From assembly GCA_035518715.1 (NCBI GenBank), contig DATIXJ010000037.1:1-36946 (forward strand): 36,946 bases of DNA, written 5' to 3'. The translations under genes and the position numbers were made by a program. How positions within the stretch are numbered: the stretch's first letter is position 1; every line of letters starts with the position of its first letter. Source of the DNA: DATIXJ01 sp035518715 (GTDB lineage Bacteria > Bacteroidota > Ignavibacteria > UBA10030 > SZUA-254). Positions 17,072 through 24,560 of this stretch are shown here, piece after piece. The notes under the pieces are model-generated. The model was not told the DNA's origin, ran no database searches, and worked only from the letters and a program-made list of their open reading frames with translations.

Positions 17072-17677
17072 TTAGCGCCCGAACGCATATCTCGAAAAGT
17101 GCGCGATCGCGGCACCTTTCATATCGACGATGCCGAGGACCGGGACAACGGTCAAGTTTGCGCACGAAATTCTCTCGAAGTTCCCGTCGTCGCTCACATA
17201 ATAAAATGCAGTCAGCCATGTCAGAGACAAAAGTGAACTCACTTTAAAATCGAGCCGCGCGGGAGTTCTGAAAACAAGCCCCTCCGGCTTAAAATTTACA
17301 CCGGCGTCGGCAGTGTCCAACGTCGCCGTTACGACAAGCGGTCGATCAACGGCTCCGGCAGGGACTGTGAATGAAAGAGACCGCGTGCACGTGGTTCCGA
17401 GGACGGTTCTATACGAGCTCTCAAGCGTGATGGTTGTGTTCGACCATGGTGTGACTAATGCGCTCTTGGAGACTACGGTATTCTTGCCATCTCCCCGCGG
17501 AAGCGGAATCAGGTTCACAATTGGCGCCAGAAGATTGGACACGACACCTTGCCGGGATTGCACCTGCATGTCACTTGTGGAAATGGCTGTGGGCGGATTC
17601 GCTTGCTCGCATCCCGCCAGCACGAGCAGGGCCACCAGAGCTGCAAGGCCCGCAAGAACGATTTTACGATTTTTCAT
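17072..17677 (-). CDS. Small lipoprotein with ZU5-like domain
   Basis: The 201-residue product has a clear lipoprotein signal (VLAGLAALVALLVLAGC, Cys23). The C-terminal half reads FTVPAGAVDRPLVVTATL ... FKPEGLVFRTPARLDF and ends AIAHFSRYAFGR. This resembles the ZU5-type beta domain seen in many bacterial lipoproteins, with the P-x-G-A and H-F-S-x-Y-A/G signatures. It is the first gene of the operon lipoprotein-TPR-histidine kinase. It starts about 30 nt downstream of the expected start site of a sigma-54 promoter, so it should be the most highly expressed product of that circuit. A surface or periplasmic sensor or structural role is likely; no enzyme motif is visible. Confidence 0.82.
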   Translation of the reverse strand: MKNRKIVLAGLAALVALLVLAGCEQANPPTAISTSDMQVQSRQGVVSNLLAPIVNLIPLPRGDGKNTVVSKSALVTPWSNTTITLESSYRTVLGTTCTRSLSFTVPAGAVDRPLVVTATLDTADAGVNFKPEGLVFRTPARLDFKVSSLLSLTWLTAFYYVSDDGNFERISCANLTVVPVLGIVDMKGAAIAHFSRYAFGR

Positions 17678-17718
17678 TTGAACCTCTTACATTGATGAAA
17701 TGATTTTCTTCAGATCTA

Positions 17719-17736
17719 TTGCAAGGGATGTGCCAA
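17719..17736 (-). promoter_or_regulatory. Sigma-54 (-24/-12) promoter
   Basis: The minus strand reads TTGGCACATCCCTTGCAA from 17736 to 17719. This matches the sigma-54 consensus YTGGCAC-N5-TTGCW throughout, with GG (17734-17733) and GC (17722-17721) separated by exactly 10 bp. The predicted transcription start is near 17709, giving a leader of about 32 nt before the lipoprotein ATG at 17677. A sigma-54 activator gene lies immediately upstream. Confidence 0.85.
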
Positions 17737-17910
17737 TCCGGAAAGGCCTGAAAACTTTCCTCACGGGGAGTTTTTGGCGTGGGAGAATCGCACGACAAAT
17801 CGAAATTGCACGATCCTCTGTGATTCGGATCAAGAATCATGAAGGCGGGCGAAATTGCAACCCGTACGGGGATTGGAGATGCTCGGTTTGGTGTGACCAC
17901 CGGCAAGAAA

Positions 17911-17927
17911 TGTAACGAGTCGTTACA
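17911..17927. promoter_or_regulatory. 17-bp dyad, putative enhancer site for the adjacent sigma-54 activator
   Basis: TGTAACGAGTCGTTACA is a perfect 7-3-7 inverted repeat centred about 210 bp upstream of the predicted sigma-54 start site, a usual distance for activator binding. The half-sites TGTAAC/GTTACA with 5-bp spacing recur at 26338-26354. On the minus strand it also follows the activator gene's stop and precedes TTTCTT, so a weak terminator is the alternative reading. Confidence 0.6.
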
Positions 17928-17947
17928 ACAGGATGGTCAAGAACGCC

Positions 17948-19354
17948 TTACGCGGCATGTTCCGCTTTTAGAATGCGATCAAGTCGTGGCCGGGATATCC
18001 GCATAATGTATGCTGCTTTGCTCTTGTTCCCGCCAACCCGATCGAGCACTTTGAGTGCAAATTCCCTCTGCACATCTTCGAGATCAGCCATTTCCAGCGG
18101 AATACTCAGGACAAACACATCGTTTGGACGGTGAGATTTTGGCTGATCACCGCGTTCTGCTCCATCTGCGGGTTCAAGAAACCCGAAATCCCTGCCGCGG
18201 AGGATTTCCGTTTCTTCGAGCAAGACTGCCCGCTCGATTGTGTGCTTCAGTTCACGCACATTGCCATCCCAATGCTGGCTCTGCAGGATCTCGAGCGCCT
18301 CCGGGGCGATACCGCAAACTCTCTTATTGTAGAGCGGATTGAACGTGTGAAGGAACGAATCGATCAAAAGCGGAATGTCTTCGCGTCTTTCTCTGAGAGG
18401 AGGAATCTCCAGCGGGATAATCTTCAACCGGTGATAGAGATCTTTTCGAAACTGGCCGGATTTCATTTTCGCCGTGAGATCGCCGCTCGTGGCGGCGATA
18501 ATCCTTGCCTTCACAGGAATGTCCTTTAATCCCCCGAGCCGGCGCATCGTCCTGCTCTCGATGACCTTCAGGAGCTTCGACTGCATCGCCAGGGAGATAT
18601 CTGCGATCTCATCAAGAAAAATCGTCCCATCCTGAGCAAGCTCAAAGAGACCGACCTTTTTCTCCCGTGCGTCGGTGAACGCACCCTTCTCATAGCCGAA
18701 CAGCTCCGATTCGAGGAGATTTTCGGGTAATGCCGAGCATCCGATGTCCACGAAGGGCGAACTATTGGTCTTCCCGTTGTAATGAATCGCACGGGCAAGG
18801 AGTTCTTTGCCTGTGCCGGTCTCCCCGGTAATAAGCACGGTAAGTCTCGAGTTGTCAATTACCTTCTTGGCGCGTTCCAGCACCTGTTGAAGCGTCACAG
18901 ACGTGCCAATTATCTGATCAAAATTGTATGCTTTCCGCTGAAGCTCCAGAAACCGCTGTTGCGCATTTCCGCTGCGCCAGAGCTCAAGAAGTCCCTCCAC
19001 CTTGTCGCTCAATTGCTTGGCATCTCCGGGAAGACCGAAGTAGCCGCTGGCTCCCAGGCTCATTGCTTCCGCCGCCTGCCTATGGTTTGCCGAGGATGAC
19101 ACGACGTACACAGTGACGTTGCTGAACTGGAGATGGAATGTCGCCAGCATGTCGAGAAGCAGTGTTTTTTCAAATGAGGAATCAATGACCGCGAGTTGCG
19201 GCTCTGCGAAGATCGCCCGGCTCATCAAAAACCGTGGCGAGGATGTGAACTGGACATGAAGATCTGCTCCGTGAACGAGCGCCGGTCTAACCAGATCGGC
19301 AACTTCCTTCTTGACACAGAGAAGAACCTTGAATTTGTCTTCGTGCACTTTCAT
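17948..19354 (-). CDS. Sigma-54-dependent activator with degenerate receiver-like domain
   Basis: From ATG 19354, which overlaps the kinase-TPR stop as ATGA, the product is 468 residues; the frame to 19423 is inside the kinase gene. The N-terminal ~125 residues fold like a response-regulator receiver but lack the acidic pair (KVLLCVKKE). They retain an Asp at the phospho-acceptor position (LAVID, Asp58) and lose the conserved Lys (YFGLPGD). The AAA+ domain is complete: Walker A GETGTGKE (167-174), the sigma-54 contact loop as GAFTDA (214-219) rather than GAFTGA, Walker B GTIFLDE and arginine fingers FRKDLYHRL. A Fis-type helix-turn-helix ends the protein (GGNKSKAAYIMRISRPRLDR). It should hydrolyse ATP to open sigma-54 promoters. 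It is the last gene of the transporter operon; the 17736-17719 promoter next door is the obvious target. Confidence 0.93.
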   Translation of the reverse strand: MKVHEDKFKVLLCVKKEVADLVRPALVHGADLHVQFTSSPRFLMSRAIFAEPQLAVIDSSFEKTLLLDMLATFHLQFSNVTVYVVSSSANHRQAAEAMSLGASGYFGLPGDAKQLSDKVEGLLELWRSGNAQQRFLELQRKAYNFDQIIGTSVTLQQVLERAKKVIDNSRLTVLITGETGTGKELLARAIHYNGKTNSSPFVDIGCSALPENLLESELFGYEKGAFTDAREKKVGLFELAQDGTIFLDEIADISLAMQSKLLKVIESRTMRRLGGLKDIPVKARIIAATSGDLTAKMKSGQFRKDLYHRLKIIPLEIPPLRERREDIPLLIDSFLHTFNPLYNKRVCGIAPEALEILQSQHWDGNVRELKHTIERAVLLEETEILRGRDFGFLEPADGAERGDQPKSHRPNDVFVLSIPLEMADLEDVQREFALKVLDRVGGNKSKAAYIMRISRPRLDRILKAEHAA

Positions 19355-22300
19355 AACGGTACCACTCCTTCGTGTGGTGCCGACAATGCCCTCAGCACCG
19401 TCGACATGGCTCTTGCCCTGCATTCTGATGATAGATATCGCTCACGCAATGATTCATCAACGAAGGCGGATGCAAAATATTCCAAAATGGCCTTCGTTGC
19501 GTGGTAGTACTCCAGCGCCTTTTCGGCGTTCCCGCGCTGTTGGAACTCTGCACCCAGTTCGAGGGAGATTTTCCAGGTGAGTTCCGAGACATTTGCATTC
19601 TCGATATACGTCATCCCGCGCTTGAAGTGGACCAGAGGGTGTTCAAGGGCGAGTTCCGGACACATGCGCGCGATCTTCCCAAGCACATATTCACGTTCCG
19701 CCCGGAGGTCTGGAGAGAGTGAAAAATGATGGTCGGCCGTATCAGTAAGAAGACCAAGCAAGAGTGCACAACGGTGGTCGGCCAGATAGATCTCCGCTCT
19801 TTTCAATCGAATCTGCGCAATCCGTTGTTCGGGTTTTTCAATTCCACCAGTGAACGCGTCTTTGACGGAAAGAAACCCCTTTTCCGAGGAGGTGAACAAA
19901 TCCAGCGCAGCGTCCATCTCACCAGTCGAAGCGGCGTACATGGCTTCGAGATAGATGCGGAAGGGATCGAGCGAGGAGAGTCCAAATTCACGTGCGACCC
20001 CGGAGGCCTTATCCAGAGAGTTGCGGGCGCTGTCGAGGTCACCAATGACCATAAACACCAGAGTAAGTTCCAGCAATGTTTGGCCGATGCCGAGGGAACC
20101 CTGCATTTCATCGTATACTAGGAGTGCTTGCTGCCATGCACGAACTGCCCGCTCGAGATTCCCTTCGGCAAACTCCAGTTCGCCGATATTTGTCTGTGAA
20201 TACGCGATGCCACTCTTCTGCTGCAGCTCAGTGAAAATCTCCTTGGCGCTATCATACCTCATTCTCGCGTCCCGGAATTCGCCAAGCTTGAAATGGGCAA
20301 TGCCAATATTATTAAGGAGCATCCCCTGTTGGTGCAGTTTTGAGGCATCACTGAGCGCAGCTTCCAGCGCATGATTCCACGATTCAAGAGCCCCTCTGGT
20401 TTCTCCCATTGCGCTGAGAACGTTCCCCCTATTGTTGAGCGCAGTAATGACCTTATCGGTGTTGTTCGCTTCCGAGTAAATACGATACGCGCGGCTGAAG
20501 GCCTCAAACGACTCGTGCAGGTGTCCCTTATAGAAGTGAGCAATCCCCATGTCATTTTCTACGAGGGCGAGCTGCTGGCGATCGGCAAACCCCGATGCAA
20601 GCTTCCGCTGTTCCGCACCCAGTGTCAGAGCATCATCAAAAAATCCCTCATCCGTTTTTAGTGCAATAAGCTCCTGGCGCACTTCAAAAAGGTCATCTCC
20701 ATTCAGCCCGCCGACCAGGAGACCTTCGAGGGTCTCGACCGCTCTACTGTTCTCACCGAGGCGGGCATATGCCTTTCCGAGTTCCTTCGCGGCAAGCACC
20801 CGTTCCTTGATGGTTGCGTCACCTCTTGCAAGGAGTGCGTTCCACAGCTTGGCGGCCTTTGCATCTTCGCCGGCAAGCCGATACGATTGGGCTTCTTTCA
20901 ATCGCAATGCAGAAGGCGCGTTTCCATGAAGAGCGGCGCATGCCTTCGTGTACATTGCGGAAGCTTCCGAAAAACTTCCAGCTCTTGATGCTTCGTCCGC
21001 CACCTGTTCATAACGCGCTCCTGCCATTTCCTGATGGCCCGAAAGCTCATGATGACGCGCCAGATCACATAACTCTTCCGACGACCACTCATCGGACAAT
21101 TCTTCCCACGACCTGGAGATGGATTCATGAAGCTGTGCTCGCCGCTCCCGGCTCATACCAGAATTGTAGAGGTGACATTTTAGAGCCTCTTGTCGTATGG
21201 CAAACCGATTACCTTCACAAATCACGATACACCCTCGCTTCCGGAGTGACTCCAACAACTCGATCAGCTTCACCTGTTCAAACGGCGTAATCTGGATCAG
21301 CAACTCATCCATCGCCGGGGTGCGGAAACATGATAAGACTTCAAGGAGTTCACGCTCTTCCGGGTTGAGCGAGCTCACGATGTGCCCGATGTATCCTTGC
21401 AACTCATGATCAACGAGGGACTCCATCGACGCGGCCTCCCGCTCGAAGTAGCCCGGATCGCGGAGCATCCGGAGCGGAATTGCATTGACCATCGACCGGA
21501 CCGCAACATTGGTAGCGTCGGGGTTTCCACCATAATTGTCGCACAATTGCCGGAGAAATGAATGGGAGACGGTTTTTTCTCCAAAGGCCACCTCGAACAT
21601 CTTTTCAAGAGTCTCTTCCGGGAGCTCGCCAGACACGAACACGGCGTGTTCCAATTCATCCGAGATGCCGTTTCTGCTGTTCGCGACTCCGCAGACCGAG
21701 AGATTGATCAGGTGATGTTTAATCCTCACCTCATGTCTGGTCGAACCGAATTGCGAAAGAACATCCCATGCGGAATTTCCCCGCGTGTTCGGATCTCTGC
21801 TGAGCAGCCTTTGCACAATTCCCGGAAGAATGGATGATCCCACGAAGAACGGCTGAAGCGGAGGTGGTTCGGCTTGGAGCGCATTCTTCAACGCGTCGAG
21901 CGGTGTTTCCGCCTGGTATGGAAGCTGGTTGCTCAAGAGCCGGTAGACACTTGCACCGAGAGAATAGAGATCGACCCGTACATCCGCACGATTCCCCTGC
22001 AGGAGTTCGGGGGCAATATATCCGATAGTTCCCCGGATCGATGAAAGAACATCGGACGCCGTATTGGATAATCCCTCGCTTGCAGCAGCTTTCGAGCTAA
22101 ATCCGAAATCAGCGAGTTTAATACTGAGGGAAAATCCATGCGTCTCGTCCTCCTCTCGGTTTGGAAGGATGAAAATATTCTCCGGCTTGATGTCAAAATG
22201 AATGATCCCGTTCCGATGCACACTATCCAGGGCAAAGAGTATCTGGATGAGAACCTCTTCCAGCAAATTCATTTTCTGTTCATCGAGTGCACGCGCACCA

Positions 22301-22605
22301 AAATATTCCAGAGCATTGGAAGCGCCCTGCAGATACTCCATCGTAAAGAAATGGCGATGGTCAAATTCCATGAGCCCGTCGGAGCGCACGATCTGACCGC
22401 ATTCATACACCCTCACCAGATTTGGATGATTGAATGAACTCAGGAGGTTGAACTCATGCCGATTTCCGTCGATATCGACACCCCTCCCGGATTTGATGAC
22501 CTTCATGGCAACCTGAGCGCTGCGCTCCCGATCGAAGACAAGATAGACATCACCTGAGCTGCCTGATCCCAGTGTTCTGATCACATCATATCTGTCATTG
22601 ATCAT
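19351..22605 (-). CDS. Non-RD Ser/Thr protein kinase with central helical region and long TPR array
   Basis: The 1084-residue protein starts with a Hanks kinase domain: glycine loop GSGSSGDV, Lys35 in VAMK, DFG at 166-168, and APE at 198-200. The catalytic loop reads HFD-IKPEN (136-143) where HRD is usual, making it a non-RD kinase. Residues about 290-520 resemble the lid and winged-helix part of AAA_16/STAND ATPases (LRQLCDNYGGNP, LNPEERELLEVLSCF), but no Walker A P-loop is visible. About twelve TPR units fill the rest (LALVENDMGIAHFYKGHLHESFEAF, ALNNRGNVLSAMGETRGALESW and others). No membrane segment is seen. Both ends overlap their neighbours as ATGA (permease stop, activator start), a strong sign of joint function with the peptide transporter and the sigma-54 activator. 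Confidence 0.88.
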   Translation of the reverse strand: MINDRYDVIRTLGSGSSGDVYLVFDRERSAQVAMKVIKSGRGVDIDGNRHEFNLLSSFNHPNLVRVYECGQIVRSDGLMEFDHRHFFTMEYLQGASNALEYFGARALDEQKMNLLEEVLIQILFALDSVHRNGIIHFDIKPENIFILPNREEDETHGFSLSIKLADFGFSSKAAASEGLSNTASDVLSSIRGTIGYIAPELLQGNRADVRVDLYSLGASVYRLLSNQLPYQAETPLDALKNALQAEPPPLQPFFVGSSILPGIVQRLLSRDPNTRGNSAWDVLSQFGSTRHEVRIKHHLINLSVCGVANSRNGISDELEHAVFVSGELPEETLEKMFEVAFGEKTVSHSFLRQLCDNYGGNPDATNVAVRSMVNAIPLRMLRDPGYFEREAASMESLVDHELQGYIGHIVSSLNPEERELLEVLSCFRTPAMDELLIQITPFEQVKLIELLESLRKRGCIVICEGNRFAIRQEALKCHLYNSGMSRERRAQLHESISRSWEELSDEWSSEELCDLARHHELSGHQEMAGARYEQVADEASRAGSFSEASAMYTKACAALHGNAPSALRLKEAQSYRLAGEDAKAAKLWNALLARGDATIKERVLAAKELGKAYARLGENSRAVETLEGLLVGGLNGDDLFEVRQELIALKTDEGFFDDALTLGAEQRKLASGFADRQQLALVENDMGIAHFYKGHLHESFEAFSRAYRIYSEANNTDKVITALNNRGNVLSAMGETRGALESWNHALEAALSDASKLHQQGMLLNNIGIAHFKLGEFRDARMRYDSAKEIFTELQQKSGIAYSQTNIGELEFAEGNLERAVRAWQQALLVYDEMQGSLGIGQTLLELTLVFMVIGDLDSARNSLDKASGVAREFGLSSLDPFRIYLEAMYAASTGEMDAALDLFTSSEKGFLSVKDAFTGGIEKPEQRIAQIRLKRAEIYLADHRCALLLGLLTDTADHHFSLSPDLRAEREYVLGKIARMCPELALEHPLVHFKRGMTYIENANVSELTWKISLELGAEFQQRGNAEKALEYYHATKAILEYFASAFVDESLRERYLSSECRARAMSTVLRALSAPHEGVVPL

Positions 22606-23537
22606 ATCTCCGCCCCTCCCGGAGGAATACTTCCGGCCTCCGATTGCTCCTTGATGTATTCCGCAAAGCGGTTAGTCAAGAAGACGATCAGCGTCAGAAC
22701 GATCCCGGGGAAGATCCCCACCCACCATCCACGATCAAAGTACGCGAGAGATTCTCCGATCATATTCCCCAGACTGGGAGTGGGCGGCTGTACACCGAGG
22801 CCAAGAAAGCTCAGTGAAGCTTCCGCGAGCACCACGTTGCCGAGTTGCAGGGCGGATGAGACCACGACCGTCGGGAGTATATTCGGCAAAATGTGATCCA
22901 GGATGATACGCCAGTCCGGACATCCGAGCATCCGGGCCGCCAGGACAAATTCCCTGTCGCGAAGATGTAGAACTTCCCCCCGCACCAGGCGAGCAACAGA
23001 CATCCAGCCGGTTCCGGCAAGGACAAGAATCAGAAGTGTCACGGAATTTCCGAAGAACGCAACGATAACAATGACGAGAAAGATCGCCGGAATGGAAAGG
23101 AAGAGATCTACGATCCGCATGAGCAGATGGTCAAGCAGACCGTTGCGCGACATGCCCGCGGCGATCCCTATTACAACGCCTGCGAACAGCGATAGAACCA
23201 TCGCACCCATTCCGATAAGGAGGGAAATCCTGAGAGCATAGAGAAGGCGGCTCAAGACATCTCTTCCCAGATTGTCGGTGCCGAGCAGGAACATTGCGTT
23301 GTGAGGTTTAAATCGGCCCGACAGGGTGCTTATCGCGCCGCTCCCGCTGGTCTGCATTTCGGAAGAATCATTGCGCAGGAAACCGCTCCCAAGCGGAACG
23401 ACGAGCCGTGATGTCCGCAGATCCGCTTGTGCATCGGGATCATACGGTGCCGCGAGGGGCGCAGCGATCGAGATGAGGAAAAAGCAGAGTATGATCCATG
23501 ATCTCTGCCGCGATCTGAACAATCCGGACACGTTCAT
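22602..23537 (-). CDS. Oligopeptide ABC transporter permease, DppC/OppC-like
   Basis: The 311-residue membrane protein has an N-terminal segment (SWIILCFFLISIAAPLAAPYDPDAQ) typical of DppC. It also has GTDNLGRDVLSRLLYALRISLLIG and the cytoplasmic coupling EAA-like loop (VLAEASLSFLGLGVQPPTPSLGNMIGESLAYF). Five or six membrane helices are apparent. It forms the channel with the permease encoded just upstream; their genes overlap by 4 nt (ATGA at 23537-23534). The stop overlaps the kinase-TPR start in the same way. A hydrophilic, Ser-rich insertion between TM1 and the GTDNLG motif is of ordinary length. Substrate is probably oligopeptides, though nickel or other small ligands are used by some family members. 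Confidence 0.9.
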   Translation of the reverse strand: MNVSGLFRSRQRSWIILCFFLISIAAPLAAPYDPDAQADLRTSRLVVPLGSGFLRNDSSEMQTSGSGAISTLSGRFKPHNAMFLLGTDNLGRDVLSRLLYALRISLLIGMGAMVLSLFAGVVIGIAAGMSRNGLLDHLLMRIVDLFLSIPAIFLVIVIVAFFGNSVTLLILVLAGTGWMSVARLVRGEVLHLRDREFVLAARMLGCPDWRIILDHILPNILPTVVVSSALQLGNVVLAEASLSFLGLGVQPPTPSLGNMIGESLAYFDRGWWVGIFPGIVLTLIVFLTNRFAEYIKEQSEAGSIPPGGAEI

Positions 23538-24523
23538 CCTTCTACCCTCACTCTCGGATCGACGAGTATGTACAGGAGGTCAGCGACAAGATTTCCAATG
23601 ATGACGACACCGCCCGCGACTACCGTACAACCCATCACAAGCGGATAATCGCGGCTGCCAATCGCCATAAGCGTCAACCGCCCCATTCCAGGCCACGAAA
23701 AAATGGTTTCTGTAACAAGGGCACCTGTTAACAGTGTGCCCAGCTCCAAACCAAAAAATGTAATGAGAGGAACTGCGGCATTGGGAAATTCGTAAGAGCA
23801 AAACAGTCGCTTCTCGGAGATGCCATAACTCCGGGCGAACAAGAGATACTCCTCGTTCTGAAGTTTGGTAAGATTCGCCGTGAAATACCGTGTAATGATC
23901 GCACTTCCGGGAATTGCAATCGTGAGTGCCGGCAGCACGATATGCTTCGCAAGATCGGCGAGCCGGACTGCAAGCGGGAAATCTTCCGCACCGATCGAAT
24001 ACATTTGAGATGAGGGGAGGATACCAAGCACAAACGAGCAGACTCCGACAAGCATCACTCCAATCCAAAACGTCGGAATGGTGCAAACCAACAAGCTTGC
24101 ATGGGAAACGATTCTCTCCGCGGCCTTTCGTTGGCGCCGGATTGCCACAAGACTCAGCATTATTCCGATCACAAACTCGACGGCAATTGCGACCGACGCA
24201 AGAAGGATCGTGTTGGGGAGAAAGCTGGCGATGAGTTCTCCAACCGGCCGGCCATGACTGATCGAATTTCCGAAATCCCCCCTGAGACAGTTTCGGACCC
24301 AGACGAAATACTGGACCAATATCGGCTTGTCGAGTCCGAACTGCGCGCGTGTTACCTCGGCAACCGACGGAGATATCGTCGGTGAAAACATCGATGACAA
24401 CGGGTCCCCGGGGGCAAGGTGTGCGATGAAGAACACAATGGTAATCACTGAGGCAACAAGCAGCATGCTCATGCCCACCCTGCGCAGGGTAAATCTCAAT
24501 ATCTTCTCCCAGTCCAGGTTCAT
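23534..24523 (-). CDS. Oligopeptide ABC transporter permease, DppB/OppB-like
   Basis: The 329-residue product has the DppB pattern. TM1 (MSMLLVASVITIVFFIAHLAPGDPL) is followed by a periplasmic segment with QFGLDKPILVQYFVWVRNCLRGDFGNSI. Next come PNTILLASVAIAVEF, the EAA-like loop (YLLFARSYGISEKRLFCSYEFPNAAVPLI) and C-terminal helices ending LLYILVDPRVRVEG. It pairs with the DppC-like subunit. ATG 24523 lies 37 nt after the stop of the binding-protein gene. All genes from 26276 down to 17948 share strand and near-zero spacing, so this is one transcript. Confidence 0.92.
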   Translation of the reverse strand: MNLDWEKILRFTLRRVGMSMLLVASVITIVFFIAHLAPGDPLSSMFSPTISPSVAEVTRAQFGLDKPILVQYFVWVRNCLRGDFGNSISHGRPVGELIASFLPNTILLASVAIAVEFVIGIMLSLVAIRRQRKAAERIVSHASLLVCTIPTFWIGVMLVGVCSFVLGILPSSQMYSIGAEDFPLAVRLADLAKHIVLPALTIAIPGSAIITRYFTANLTKLQNEEYLLFARSYGISEKRLFCSYEFPNAAVPLITFFGLELGTLLTGALVTETIFSWPGMGRLTLMAIGSRDYPLVMGCTVVAGGVVIIGNLVADLLYILVDPRVRVEG

Positions 24524-24560
24524 TCACCCCATCCGGCGGATAATTTTCCCCCGACCGCCT

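Noticed and set aside
16269..17075. 268-codon plus-strand ORF opposite the TPR gene
   Set aside because: Antisense of a clear TPR coding sequence; no domain similarity.
17067..17219. Longer N-terminus of the TPR protein
   Set aside because: It is a Cys/Arg-rich shadow of the lipoprotein gene in another frame; ATG 17066 is 5 nt after that gene's stop.
17700..17915. 71-codon plus-strand ORF in the sigma-54 promoter region
   Set aside because: It runs over the promoter on the opposite strand and has no start signal or similarity.
19355..19423. Longer N-terminus of the sigma-54 activator
   Set aside because: The extension lies wholly within the kinase-TPR gene, while ATG 19354 gives the same 4-nt overlap seen at the other junctions and starts just before the receiver-like fold.
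23580..24527. 315-codon minus-strand ORF overlapping the DppB gene in another frame
   Set aside because: Cys/Arg/His-rich composition typical of a frame shadow; the DppB frame has full family motifs.
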